49,497 nucleotides of DNA from Plectonema cf. radiosum LEGE 06105 (GCF_015207665.1 NZ_JADEWL010000039.1:1-49497); one strand, 5' to 3'. Numbered from the stretch's first letter, positions 29,001-36,790 are shown. The notes: a model not told the origin generated them from the letters alone. Translations and numbers: made by a program.

Positions 29001-32000
29001 CCGGAGGAAGTGGAGAAAATACCGAACGCCGTTACACTTACGACTCCACCTTCAACCAAGTTACAAGCGTAACCGACGAACTGGGTAGAACCACGCTCTA
29101 CAAAATCGACCCTAATAATGGAAACGTTCTTTCTACTACCAGGGTTGTAGGCGAAGTTGGTGGTAATGATGATGAAATTACCAGTTACACTTACACATCT
29201 GACGGTCAAATCGATACAATGACCGATGCGCTGAGTAGGTTAACTGACTACGATTACGATGATTTTGGCAGATTAATTAAGACAACCTTTGCCAAAGATA
29301 CAGCAGATGAAGCGGTACAGCAGTTTAAGTACAACGCTGCTGGCAACCTCACGGCGTTTATTGATGAAAACGATAATCGTACCGAGTATGAGTACGATGA
29401 CCTGAACCGTTTAATTAAAACTACCTATGCTAAAGGTACGGCAGAAGAAGCAACAGAAACAATCGAATACGACGACGCTGGAAATCAAACTGCAACTGTA
29501 GATGCAAACAACAATCGTACCGAATACGAGTACGATAAAATGAATCAGTTGGTTAAAACTACTGAGGCTGACCCAGATGGTGCGGGACCGCTAGCTTCAC
29601 CAATAACTACTTACAAATACGACTCTTCAGGTAACTTAACTTCAGTTGTTGATCCATTAAAACAAGAAACCAAGTATCGTTACGACACAAGAAACCGCTT
29701 ATTTGAAACTATATACGCCGATAACAGTAAGGAAAAACTACGCTATGACTTTGATGACAATCTAGTTGCAACTATTGATGCTAACGGAAATCAAACTCGC
29801 ATGGTTTACGATGTTCGTGACAGGTTGGTTCGTACAGTTGACCCGCTACAAAATACAACTACCTACGAATACGACGCTGCCGACCAATTAATCGCCGTAA
29901 CTGATGCCAACGAACACAAGACAAAGTACGATTACGATGATTTAGGACGGCAAGTTGCTATAACTGATGCTAAAAACGGTGTCACGACTACAGAATATAA
30001 CAAAGTTGGAAATGTTATTGCTTTAACTGATGCGAATCAACATACAACTAACTACACCTACGACAATCGCGATCGCCAAACAATCATCACCGATGCAGAA
30101 CAACAAACCACCACTACAACCTATGATGATGCCGGTAATGTCATATCTGTAACAGATGCAGAAAATGATACAGCAACATACTCCTACGATGCTCGCAACC
30201 GCCAAATTGGCATTACTGACCCGTTAAATCGCACTACAACTTATACTTACGACGATGCTAATAATTTAGTCGCAGTAGAAGATGCTTTAAATCGTACAAC
30301 CGAATACTCTTACGACGCACTCAACCGCAACACAATTGTAGAAAACGCTTTGGGCGATACTGTTGTAACTACTTATGATGCGGCAGGTAACGTTACTTCT
30401 ACCACTGACGAACTGAAGCGGAAAACTAGATATAAATACGATAAACGCAATCGTCTCACCACTACTATTGATCCGCTCAATCATCAAACCACCAGGGAAT
30501 ACGACGGTAACAGCAATTTAATTGCGCTTACAGATGCATTAAATCAAACTACTCGCTACGAATACGATGCGCTTGACCGTCAGAAGAAGATAATAGATGC
30601 TAAGTCTCAAGTAACAAGCTTTGCCTACGATAAAGTCGGCAATCTTGAAACCGTAACCGACCCAGAAGCAAATACTACTACTTATACTTACGACGAATTA
30701 GATAGGCTTAAAACCGAATCAAACGAACTCGGCTTTACGAACACCTACGATTACGATGCTGTTGGTAACTTAATCGCTACCACAGACCGCAATCAACGCT
30801 CTATCAGCTATACCTACGATAAAGTCGATCGCCAAAAAGTTGAAAACTGGCTTGATTCTCAAGGTAACGCAATACGCACTATTAATTACACTTACGATCG
30901 AGTAGGTCGCCTTACCGATACCTTTGACCCAGATTCCAGCTATTCCTACACCTACGACTCAGCCGGACAGTTAACGTCATTTGATAACGCAGGCACCCCA
31001 GGAGTTAATAACGTTGTTCTCGATTACACCTACGATGCAGTCGGCAATCTTAAAACCGTTACCGATACCATTGACGGAATCCAAAGCGGTTTAGAAGAAT
31101 TTACTTACGATGACCTCAACCGCGTAACTAGAATTACTCAAAGCGGTAATGGGGTAGCTGATAAGCGGGTTGATATGACCTACGATGCTGCGAGTCAGTT
31201 AAAGGGTATAAATCGCTATGCGGATTTAGCTGGAACCCAACTTGTTGCAGATAGCAGCTATGACTATGATGTAGCAAGTCGTCTCAAGGAATTAAAGCAT
31301 TTCAAGGGAACTGATGTTCTAGCAGCCTATGGCTTTGACTACGATGCTGGTAATCGCATTACTTCTTTCACTTCCCCGGATGGAACCAGTACTTACAGCT
31401 ACGATTTAACGAATCAGCTTACTGGTACAGACCACAGTTATCAAAATGACGAAAGCTACAGCTACGATGCTAACGGCAATCGTACCAATGATGGTTATGA
31501 CACTGGTACTGACAATCGCTTGTTAACTGATGGTAAATATAATTACTCCTATGATGATGAAGGGAATCGTACTCAACGAGTTGAAATCGCTACGGGTGAA
31601 ATAACCGAGTACAGTTGGGATTACCGGAATCGTCTGACGGAAGTTGTTGTCAAAGATACTGACGGTAACGTTATCAAGACTTCTGGGTATGCATACGATA
31701 TGTTTGACCGTCGTATTGCCAAGGAGGTAGACCCAGACGGGGATGGAGTCGCAACGGCTTTAGCAGAAAGGTTTGTTTATGATGGGGAGCATATTGCGCT
31801 CACCTTTGATGGGGATGGTAACTTAACTCATCGTTATTTACACGGTCCACAAATTGACCAGATTTTGGCAGACGAAAATGCCCAAGGTGAGGTGTTATGG
31901 GCGCTGACGGATAATCAAGGTACCGTGCGGGATGTGGTTGATAATGACGGTACCGTTGTTAATCATATTACCTACGATAGTTTTGGTCAGATTACCAGTG

Positions 32001-33091
32001 AGACAAATCCCAATGTTGATTTCCGGTTTGGGTATGCCGGAAGGGAATTTGATGAGGAGACGGGACAGTATTATTATCGGGCTAGGTATTATGACCCCGG
32101 CGTAGGTAGGTTTATCAGTGAAGACCCGATTGGTTTTGAAGCTGGCGACCCCAATTTTTACAGATACGTTAATAATAGCCCTGCTAACTTCACCGACCCA
32201 ACAGGGGAAATCTTAGACGCGCTTTATAAAAATAACACGCTTTATAACGTAGTTAATAAGCTAGACCAATTCTCGGCAGGTTTTAGTGATGCGACCACTT
32301 TTGGGTTAACAACTAAGATACGTGAGATACGGTACGGCGAAACCGCAACGCGAAACCACAGTGGAGGATTGTTTACTGCCGGTCAGGTTTTTGGTACAGC
32401 AGCCAGTACTGCCGTGGGCTTTGGTGCTGGTGGTAATGCAGCAAGAGGTGGTGGCTGGGCTATACGTGCGGCTAAAGCTTATACCGTCGCTGGGGATATT
32501 GCTGGGGTTTATCAAAGTACGAGCAAGTTGTTGGAGGGGTGTTTTACTCCTCTCGATGCGTTGGGTTTTGCCCCTGTGGCTGGTTATCTTGGTGGTCGGG
32601 TTTGGCGTGGGTTACGGGGAGCGGATGATGCCACCTTATTCACTGGTCTAGATCCCTCTGGTAAACCACCTGGAGTATATTTTGCAAATAAACCATTAGA
32701 TGGATCTATCATTGGCAGAACAGAGAATTGCGTGAACTGTGTAGTTGCTGGTGATGCTGCTTTGCAGGGTCTAAGAGCAACAGCTTTACCAAGTAATGGT
32801 CCAGTACCAAATGGACTGGCTAAGTTGCAAGAACACTTTGCTTCACAGAATGGTGGTGACGTATTTAAATTTATGAAGTTAGATAAGATTGATAAAACGT
32901 TACTTAATGCTGGTGATGGAGCGCGAGGAATTGTATATGTAAAATGGCGTCGTGGAAGTGGTGCACATGTATTTAATGCCGTTAATGACCGTGGCAGAAT
33001 TAAATATCTTGATCCTCAAACTGGCGGTTTACAGAATTTAAGCCCAGGAATCAAACCATCCTACACAGGATTTATGAGAACAAATCAATAG
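20096..33091 (+). CDS. Giant RHS polymorphic toxin with papain-fold C-terminal domain
   Basis: A 4331-residue protein, 26% of the plasmid. Approximate order: acidic low-complexity N-terminus without a signal peptide (1-160); DUF7305-like beta-rich adhesin segment (160-480); bacterial Ig-like repeats (485-1110); cadherin-like PPQLAPVASQ domain (1395-1490); carboxypeptidase-regulatory-like SGVIQNTDQAALAG (1490-1530); RHS plug/entry region (1790-2020); YD repeats (2030-2260); 14 FG-GAP repeats (2275-2965); more YD repeats (2975-3900); RHS core with YYYRARYYDPGVGRFISEDP ending in DPTGEI near 4036. The variable tip (about 4200-4331) has NCVNC (C4212/C4215), GAHVFN (H4291) and YLDPQTG (D4306), a papain-fold Tox-PL-like triad. 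The shell should encapsulate the tip and deliver it to rival cells; the export route is unknown. Confidence 0.9.
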   Translation: MTSIDIFGKDTSNNEEFFSASILDNSEEDIYGLNAANKVDKNTGTEPLAAEIERLKSENFNIAYNTDNIGDDTVNSVSSPFLYNQISTPNQLFGQQVTDFKKINTDLDKDLDKTSIDFITGNNKNNPLVGTFELDSNLNSDSNLLIIENDIAASPIPMSASAPTPKYAIRTEKQVSINNGGDLDGNPLDLNDDSLIYAAKGFTINGNITLPVQRDENGNPLTNNSGKLLLVNNAVTVAPNYTTINANNNQYANLIPPQVVDEQVIDIPAYADLKQQTLDSVIAPGTSTVTFNSSQNPLNNSQDWNNKFPAPGTESNPRVVRVTGGGLNIPGNINISNYVITVDNGDINFNGNNHNFNNIVLITNNGNINLSGVQATNLSVFASRSINMNSTARFASSTMLASGSNSGSINFNGATTSTNSDDNLRVVSAGRITFNAALNSRGLFESVGDFTFNNNSTLYGTIAAKGNITFNNGANVIYTNDTTEEVDTEQPVITAALVNDTAPNNTTNTDRITSDPTINGTVTDNGEIVEFTAGFDDTDIAAYVNVLPQRSANGNFSFDRTTLESIYGNTLPDGNHTLHLLSKDASGNVSNLFDLTFTLDTVTTAPANLDLTATDDSGVDDSDNITNNSTPGITGNAEALSKVELLNNGVKIGEAEADSNGNWQITTNNLADGNYNITAIATDIAGNQNQSDVPLLLTIDTTAPLSPINLKLSPDSDSGINNSDNITNNNSPTITGNAEPLSTVRLLQNGELVGETTATDDGSWQIATNNLADGTYNFIAIATDIAGNTNNSPTSLQITVDTTQPTINLTTSIDTEALTQGSKLTGNLDGTGSDISTISYRFNDGAEIIVPFDAAGAFDAQFDLTGLNNGAYTLTVTITDTAGNVNTMTYNVTVGTVTSAYEITAALVNDTAPNNTTNTDGITSDATIAGNINNFSDSVRLRVGFGDIPVLDYVDVTEDISSEGNFNFNLSQLASINRASLEDGAYSLNLLLEDLQGNQLNTSTVNFTLDTSNPILALNTPLDSGEHSNRTRLIGNVSDTGSGLFDTSYSLDGQASSPLTINDRGRFDQAIVPTGLIDGSHNLALSVFDIAGNSTQKSANFTVSDDFIIGSTGTQGWGIKTNDSVILGEQNSFVTQTAIEIELGQNKGKRQLEFEIDAQFDTTDINTASSDRLSLYLVDSINPEITLLDKGEPGTALFSLSGTNAEFTPGLVNYDGNRVRVDLTSLKSQTSGSLVFQLINNDNDTGSVVQIKDITNTVDTEAINGPVFPTDIDRAEIGDQINLDTFNTSSDVELLLSNVRLDSDTGTYTADLQVRNNGTTTLGRELAVVLTNLPSGVSLNNASGTHPGGSPYINFSNAIQPGGLNPKAISDAVQIVFDNPSLTRFDLQPVFLTGAPEQPPQLAPVASQSVMPGGRLEIPLIATDPNGDPISFSLRSDTPLPKGELTGDGTLVFTPSPDDIGTYNFTVIATAGGVDVTQDVTITVEPDPITTTRISGVIQNTDQAALAGVVIELGGTQTTTDASGYFQLEFNGELPSDTLKVRAELLAGNDAYPFIAEKLPLLLEHDAYAGVNNVISRPIYLPVLDTANAIAVDPNADTTVTTSTIPGASVFVAAGSLKDQQGNAFTGGLSITEVPANLTPASLPENLRPDMVVTIQPGEMVLTTPAPLSLPNRAGYVPGLEMDLWSINPNTGLFDKVGVGRVSDDGSVIETIEGGIRNSSWHFFAPVAVGLSDLEENPYNHNGEYLTEVNTYFEEVKELGLHNATKHVKHDKCSEGEATQPINSDVELHSGAVQETHNLVTYESLGKTRGLALSYSSLRADPKPILHFGADNITYENASGNPDDVLENLFVAKLSVKQGDFEYQVPGVAEGKYGLSGGENFWSIPGRNPNNEPFDIDAALQVDMRSLPTGKYEYKVTGGLQVFTDEEEFNGSSTTTTSEIISVNSIDSPFGSGWSLAGLQEVVENDDGSVLLVDGDGSQFLFEAPAEPGDSYVSPSFDFSTLERVNGTFRRTMKDQTVYQFDAQNKLELVRDRNGNETQYQYNPDGKLSKIIDPVGLETAFTYTNGRVSSITDPGNRVTELKYDTKGNLIEITDPDESSRSWEYDKSHRITAAIDKRDNRGEDVYDSYGRVKSAVRPDKTVVKVNSAQTQGLYRPEQTLNPFNAPLADELGDAEASYADGNGNVIRTKLDQEGQTISSIDGAGFLPEVERNDSNLVTKSTSARGDVTEYTYDDKGNILSIKDEISSPFQGTDSIADQSLFPNAIYKIEQYSDQIVAADFNGDGFLDSVIANYYSNNVSILLGNEDGTFGVATKFEIENSSSSIAVGDMNGDGFLDLVSLDNYYSNNVLIVLGNGDGTFGTTANFELENETDSLAVGDMNGDGFLDLVAATGYDYYSNNVSIILGNGDGTFDNVTKIELENEADSLAVGDMNGDGFLDLVAATGYDYYSNNVSIILGNGDGTFGNVTKIELENASNFLVLGDLDNDADLDIVVASGDGYGVEGSLSLLSNNGDLTFTQTADIAVEEVYNFALGDANGDGLPDLITANNDDYRDRSSVSILLNDGNASFETTDESTEFEVGLNPEFITSGDINQDSAPDLLILNNPGTGILNLSVYLGRGDGVFSDPINSAINFYTTSVVLGDVNGDINLDLITANGLDDSVSVLLNNGNGTFASAVNYTVSDRPLSVVVEDVNGDTNLDLITASEDDDSVSVLLNNGDGTFATKVDYAVGNGPESVIVEDINGDTNLDLITASEFDDSVSVLLNNGDGTFASTVDYTVGNRPRSVVAGDMNGDNNLDLITVNEFDDSVSVLLNNGDGTFEESIDYTVGERPTSVVVEDLNGDNNPDLVTVNKFDDSVSVLLNNGDGTFEESIDYTVGERPISVIVEDINGDGNFDIFTTNSYDDTVSVLLNNGSGSFDEANIRYFAVGRFPKSITLDDFDGDGDLDFATANKSDATVSVRFNNTVGSGGTGGSGENTERRYTYDSTFNQVTSVTDELGRTTLYKIDPNNGNVLSTTRVVGEVGGNDDEITSYTYTSDGQIDTMTDALSRLTDYDYDDFGRLIKTTFAKDTADEAVQQFKYNAAGNLTAFIDENDNRTEYEYDDLNRLIKTTYAKGTAEEATETIEYDDAGNQTATVDANNNRTEYEYDKMNQLVKTTEADPDGAGPLASPITTYKYDSSGNLTSVVDPLKQETKYRYDTRNRLFETIYADNSKEKLRYDFDDNLVATIDANGNQTRMVYDVRDRLVRTVDPLQNTTTYEYDAADQLIAVTDANEHKTKYDYDDLGRQVAITDAKNGVTTTEYNKVGNVIALTDANQHTTNYTYDNRDRQTIITDAEQQTTTTTYDDAGNVISVTDAENDTATYSYDARNRQIGITDPLNRTTTYTYDDANNLVAVEDALNRTTEYSYDALNRNTIVENALGDTVVTTYDAAGNVTSTTDELKRKTRYKYDKRNRLTTTIDPLNHQTTREYDGNSNLIALTDALNQTTRYEYDALDRQKKIIDAKSQVTSFAYDKVGNLETVTDPEANTTTYTYDELDRLKTESNELGFTNTYDYDAVGNLIATTDRNQRSISYTYDKVDRQKVENWLDSQGNAIRTINYTYDRVGRLTDTFDPDSSYSYTYDSAGQLTSFDNAGTPGVNNVVLDYTYDAVGNLKTVTDTIDGIQSGLEEFTYDDLNRVTRITQSGNGVADKRVDMTYDAASQLKGINRYADLAGTQLVADSSYDYDVASRLKELKHFKGTDVLAAYGFDYDAGNRITSFTSPDGTSTYSYDLTNQLTGTDHSYQNDESYSYDANGNRTNDGYDTGTDNRLLTDGKYNYSYDDEGNRTQRVEIATGEITEYSWDYRNRLTEVVVKDTDGNVIKTSGYAYDMFDRRIAKEVDPDGDGVATALAERFVYDGEHIALTFDGDGNLTHRYLHGPQIDQILADENAQGEVLWALTDNQGTVRDVVDNDGTVVNHITYDSFGQITSETNPNVDFRFGYAGREFDEETGQYYYRARYYDPGVGRFISEDPIGFEAGDPNFYRYVNNSPANFTDPTGEILDALYKNNTLYNVVNKLDQFSAGFSDATTFGLTTKIREIRYGETATRNHSGGLFTAGQVFGTAASTAVGFGAGGNAARGGGWAIRAAKAYTVAGDIAGVYQSTSKLLEGCFTPLDALGFAPVAGYLGGRVWRGLRGADDATLFTGLDPSGKPPGVYFANKPLDGSIIGRTENCVNCVVAGDAALQGLRATALPSNGPVPNGLAKLQEHFASQNGGDVFKFMKLDKIDKTLLNAGDGARGIVYVKWRRGSGAHVFNAVNDRGRIKYLDPQTGGLQNLSPGIKPSYTGFMRTNQ
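26911..28975 (+). repeat. Fourteen FG-GAP/VCBS repeats within the RHS gene
   Basis: Fourteen DxNGDG-type calcium-binding loops, each followed by a VSVLLNNGDGTF-type strand pair, about 49-52 residues per unit. Between about 27205 and 27515 two 156-bp units differ at only a few bases. From about 28060 to 28810 successive 147-bp units share long identical blocks (GACAGCGTATCGGTACTGTT). The propeller is inserted between two blocks of YD repeats, which continue on both sides. Confidence 0.85.
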
Positions 33092-33096
33092 ACACA

Positions 33097-33399
33097 ATGG
33101 TGATAGTAATGGAATACGAAGTAGCAAAACAACGAGTGCATAAATTTATTAACGACCGCTTTGATAGTGATGATGAGCTAATCATAGAGGATGAGGGGAT
33201 AATAGAGACGGATTTCGGCTGGGTTTTTCCCTACGATTCCAAAAAGTTTTTGGAGTCAGGAGAATTAATTTATGCATCAGTGGGCAATGCACCTATTATT
33301 TTTGACAATCGTGATGAATCCATACACATAACTGGAACAGCACATGACGTTGATTATTATATCAATCAACACCAAGAATATTATAATCCCCAGAGTTAA
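33097..33399 (+). CDS. Imm35-like immunity protein for the RHS toxin tip
   Basis: A 100-residue acidic protein. TDFGWVFPYDSKKFL, GNAPIIFDN and HITGTAHDVDYYI match, from memory, the conserved blocks of immunity protein 35, a family found beside papain-fold and other RHS/CDI toxins. It starts 5 bp after the toxin stop (ATG 33097, or ATG 33109 inside the same frame), which is the normal place for a cognate immunity gene. It should bind the C-terminal domain in the cytoplasm and block its active site, protecting plasmid carriers. Confidence 0.85.
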   Translation: MVIVMEYEVAKQRVHKFINDRFDSDDELIIEDEGIIETDFGWVFPYDSKKFLESGELIYASVGNAPIIFDNRDESIHITGTAHDVDYYINQHQEYYNPQS

Positions 33400-33721
33400 C
33401 ACAACTTCTCACCGTGGCGTGAGCGCGGCTCTCCTATAAACGTTCATTCATTTATTACACGCCCAATTTGGAGACAAGCAGGTCAGTATGATTAAACCTG
33501 AATCATTGCGAATAGAACGAAGTGAAACGAACCAATTGTAAAGGTTTTGATAACTTTACTTTTCTTGACTCAGTTAAGTTTAATTGTGCTTACCTACCCT
33601 AAAAGATAATTTATTGTTTATTTGGGGTATTCCAGTAAAAGTAAAAAAACTAATAAATGTTTTTTTTTGAGTAAAAAACGCGAAAAACTCAATACTTACT
33701 TAAATGGAATTGGCTGGAAAT
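33400..33721. other. Intergenic region with a cyanobacterial interspersed-repeat fragment
   Basis: No gene. At 33503-33531 the sequence TCATTGCGAATAGAACGAAG and its continuation AGTGAAACGAA match the family of interspersed repeats also seen, inverted and partial, at 36617-36639 (TGCTTCGTTTCACTCGCAAT). The remainder is AT-rich and probably holds the promoter of the next gene. Confidence 0.5.
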
Positions 33722-34087
33722 ATGTCAGAAATACAAGCAATTCAAAAATTAGAGAAGGCTGGTTTATTAGTGGTTCCAGTAGGTTCAGTCGGTCCATTTT
33801 CAAATGGATATTCTGTAGCTAAGCCCACGTCAGTCTCTGGAAATACAAGAGATGACTGCGAATGTTTATTTGGTGATGACGAAATACCTTGTGATGCGCC
33901 TGTTGCAAATATTTATCCAAAAGAAGATAAATGGATATTTGAAATTTCGGAATGGGTTCCAGGTCCAGGAATAGGAGATTTTCAGGATTCATTTGAGTCA
34001 ATAGATGATGCTGTCTCGCCAATCTTAGATTACTATTTTGGAGATCCATCACGAATGAACCCACCTGAACTACTAGAAATTGAATAG
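33722..34087 (+). CDS. Candidate second immunity protein, unknown family
   Basis: A 121-residue acidic protein starting at ATG 33722 (an in-frame ATG at 33704 would add six residues). EDKWIFEISEWVPGPGIGDF and DYYFGDPSRMNPPE are compact, well-formed segments with no family I can name. Orphan immunity genes, each matching a toxin tip lost or carried by rivals, often trail behind RHS loci, and size, acidity and position fit that idea. No toxin fragment precedes it in the intergenic DNA. An unrelated cargo protein is the alternative. Confidence 0.6.
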   Translation: MSEIQAIQKLEKAGLLVVPVGSVGPFSNGYSVAKPTSVSGNTRDDCECLFGDDEIPCDAPVANIYPKEDKWIFEISEWVPGPGIGDFQDSFESIDDAVSPILDYYFGDPSRMNPPELLEIE

Positions 34088-34651
34088 TTTTAACTTCTTA
34101 AATAAAAAGCTAAGTGAGATGTGTTGTTGCGGAATATATAATCTGTAGGGTCGAAGTAGTAAATGGTAATTTTGGTAACTCAAAATTACCTGCTAGTACC
34201 CCCTTCTTCTCATCAAAGAAAAAACATCAGAACGAGCTTACAAAATAAAATATTACTTTTAGGCTTATCCTTTTGTGAATTTTTTTATTACTAATACCCT
34301 TATTTTATAAATATTGTTAACCACTACAAATAATAATCATTGTATCAAACCCTCAAAATCAACCTGAATTTTCACGGGATGTTGAAAACGTCATTTTAGC
34401 CGCATCGAGAACCCTACTTCTTTCGTGACTAATTATCATTAGTTTATAGTTATTGATAATAACTCTGTGGAAAAAGTAACGTTTTTTGGTTGACTCAGGA
34501 CTTACCGTGAAAAGTCAGCAAAACCAACCCCTTGCCGAACTCAGTATTATAAATTACAACAGAAACTGAACTTCAACGAGCAGCCAGCAACCACACCACG
34601 GTATTGACTGCTACAAATGCTGCTGCCGTTCCTTCACGACAACTCCCAACA
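34088..34651. other. Intergenic region before the haloperoxidase gene
   Basis: No gene seen. The DNA is AT-rich up to about 34500, then shifts to GC-richer DNA that continues into the haloperoxidase gene. This base-composition step suggests the 34.5-36.2 kb segment has a different recent history from the RHS block. Confidence 0.4.
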
Positions 34652-36253
34652 ATGAAAACCCCAAAATCCCCTCAACAAAAAACCTTAAACACCAAACTCC
34701 CCCTACTCCTATCCTCCACAATCAGCATCCTCTTCAACCTCCCCTCCCCAGCAATGGACTTTTCCCTGCACACAGAAGACCCCGTACTGCTGTGGAACCA
34801 AGCAACCCTAGAAGCCATCAGCAACACCAACATGGGTCCCACTCCCACCTCCCGTGCTTTGGGCTTAGTTAATACCAGTATGTACGATGCCTGGGCAGCC
34901 TACGACCCAGTAGCAATTGACACTCAACTAGAAAACCTCCAAGTTGACCACAAAGAAATCACTCCAGAAAACAAAAGCACCGCAATTAACTACGCTGCAT
35001 ACACCACCCTCCTAGACTTATTCCCCAGCCAAGAACCTGCATTTACTCATCTCATGCAGCAACTGGGAATAGATTCCACCATTACAACCACCAACCCAAA
35101 CACCCCAGCAGGAATAGGTAACTTAGCAGCTAAAACATTACTTAATAACAAATATACCGACGGCTCCAACCAATTAAATAATTACACCGACACCACTAAC
35201 TACAAACCAGTCAACACCTGGGATAAAATAACCGACCCCAATCGCTGGCAACCAATTAGTATAGATAACGGTAACAACATTCAAGAATTTCTCACACCGC
35301 AATGGGGAGACGTTACCCCCTTTGCTTTAAAATCGGGGAGTCAATACCTACCACCACCACCCGCAGAATTCGGTACACAATCCTATATAGACCAAGCCCT
35401 GGAAGTAATTGAATACAGTTCTTCGCTTACAGACGAACAAAAAGTAATTGCCGAATACTGGGCAGACGGACCACAAACCATACTACCACCAGGTCACTGG
35501 CATTTGTTCGCCGAATATGTCTCCACCAGAGATAATTTAAGCCTAGATGATAACGTCAAACTCTTCTTCAGTTTAGGTAACGCAGTATCCGATGCAGGAA
35601 TTGCTGCATGGGATGCAAAAGAACATTACGATTACGTCCGTCCCGTCACAGCCATCCAATACCTAGCAGCAAATAATTTATTACCAGACGACCATCCCCT
35701 AGTACGTACTAACCCCCAAACCAATACACAAGAAATCTATACTTGGGCAGGTCCAGATAAAGGTACTCAATGGATAGATGGTACAACCTGGCTACCCTAC
35801 CAAGATATTACGTTTGTTACTCCTCCCTTTGCCGAATACGTATCCGGACACAGTACCTTTAGCGCTGCTGGTGCGGAAATACTCAAACGATTTACCAACA
35901 GCGATCGACTAGGAGGTTGCCATACCCAACTATCCAACACCTCCACCTTTGAAACCAATACACCTTCCAATCCAATTAAACTTTGCTGGGATACCTTTAC
36001 GAGTGCTGCGGATGAAGCTGGAATTTCTCGACTTTACGGAGGTATTCACTTCCAGGATGGGGATATTAACGGTAGGGTATTAGGACGTAAAGTTGGTGAG
36101 GCAGTTTGGGAGAAATCACAATATTATATTAACGGTGGTAAGTCAGCTAAAAGCATTCCTGAATCTTCTTCTGTGATTAGTTTGTTGACATTTGTTGCTT
36201 TTAGTGCGGTGTCATTTTTTAAAGGAAATCATAGTGCCAGATTAAGAAAATGA
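34652..36253 (+). CDS. Secreted vanadium-dependent haloperoxidase/PAP2-like enzyme
   Basis: A 533-residue protein from ATG 34652, with a signal peptide (KLPLLLSSTISILFN, then SPA). The start at TTG 34604 would add 16 residues ahead of the signal and is rejected. The vanadate/phosphate pocket is visible: DYVRPVTAIQ (RP arginine), EYVSGHSTFSAAGAE (SGH motif, about 396-410) and GIHFQDGDINGRVLGR (second His and Arg, about 464-480). Family members oxidise halides with peroxide or act as acid phosphatases; which applies here is not decidable. The C-terminus, SIPESSSVISLL plus a hydrophobic stretch and RLRK, is a degenerate PEP-CTERM sorting tail, implying exosortase processing encoded elsewhere. 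It is more C/A-rich in codon use than its neighbours. Confidence 0.82.
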   Translation: MKTPKSPQQKTLNTKLPLLLSSTISILFNLPSPAMDFSLHTEDPVLLWNQATLEAISNTNMGPTPTSRALGLVNTSMYDAWAAYDPVAIDTQLENLQVDHKEITPENKSTAINYAAYTTLLDLFPSQEPAFTHLMQQLGIDSTITTTNPNTPAGIGNLAAKTLLNNKYTDGSNQLNNYTDTTNYKPVNTWDKITDPNRWQPISIDNGNNIQEFLTPQWGDVTPFALKSGSQYLPPPPAEFGTQSYIDQALEVIEYSSSLTDEQKVIAEYWADGPQTILPPGHWHLFAEYVSTRDNLSLDDNVKLFFSLGNAVSDAGIAAWDAKEHYDYVRPVTAIQYLAANNLLPDDHPLVRTNPQTNTQEIYTWAGPDKGTQWIDGTTWLPYQDITFVTPPFAEYVSGHSTFSAAGAEILKRFTNSDRLGGCHTQLSNTSTFETNTPSNPIKLCWDTFTSAADEAGISRLYGGIHFQDGDINGRVLGRKVGEAVWEKSQYYINGGKSAKSIPESSSVISLLTFVAFSAVSFFKGNHSARLRK

Positions 36254-36506
36254 TTCGTCATTGGACAAATTTTAAATAGTGGTAATACTATATTAAAAGT
36301 ATTATTGTTAATCAAACTTGATGCAATAATTTTAGATTCAAAACTAGTCCTTTATTTTTAATTAAAGGATAGTCTGAAATCTTTTTTTATTGAATAAATT
36401 TAATCTCTTGTTGGCAGAAAATTACTGATAAAAAACCGCAGAGACGCAGAACCGAGATGAGGTAAGAGATGAAGAGAGATAATAATTAGGAGCGGGATAG
36501 GAGTAA
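36254..36506. other. Intergenic region downstream of the haloperoxidase
   Basis: No gene. It contains AACCGCAGAGACGCAGAA near 36435, a stretch that recurs as an interspersed repeat in filamentous cyanobacteria (recalled), directly before the MITE-like element. Confidence 0.4.
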
Positions 36507-36667
36507 GTAAGTCGGCACAAATAAACCAAACTATGTAACAGAATGAAAACAACCCTCAATTCCTTGCGTTAGCGAAGCGTGTCCGATAGGACATTGAGCC
36601 GCACCTTTCAGGTGAATGCTTCGTTTCACTCGCAATGACATACCTTGATTTTTTTACACCGACTTAC
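36507..36667. mobile_element. MITE-like element with GTAAGTCGG inverted ends
   Basis: The ends GTAAGTCGG (36507-36515) and CCGACTTAC (36659-36667) are perfect inverted repeats, with further AT-rich similarity inside. GTAA flanks both sides (36503-36506 and 36668-36671), consistent with a 4-bp target duplication. The 161-bp interior has no coding capacity and carries two smaller palindromic repeats (GCGTTAGCGAAGCGTGTCC and a CTTTCAGGTGAATGC stretch). It must be moved by a transposase encoded elsewhere in the host. Confidence 0.65.
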
Positions 36668-36790
36668 GTAATTTAAAATCTAAAATCTAAACCAGAAGCA
36701 ACTTATTTTCTAATAAGAGAACAATCCAAAATTTCAAAAAAGTATCCGTTGTTAAAATCCAAAATCTAAAATCCAAAATTGAATGGCTTT
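36668..36790. repeat. AAAATCT/AAAATCC heptamer repeats before the glycosyltransferase
   Basis: Tandem and dispersed AAAATCT and AAAATCC units (about 36674-36692 and 36754-36779) make up much of this stretch. They are the common cyanobacterial heptanucleotide type and lie immediately upstream of the start codon at 36791. Confidence 0.6.

Noticed and set aside
20347-32515. Many minus-strand open frames inside the RHS gene (up to 137 codons)
   Set aside because: Their composition is the antisense shadow of repetitive coding sequence; none shows a family motif.
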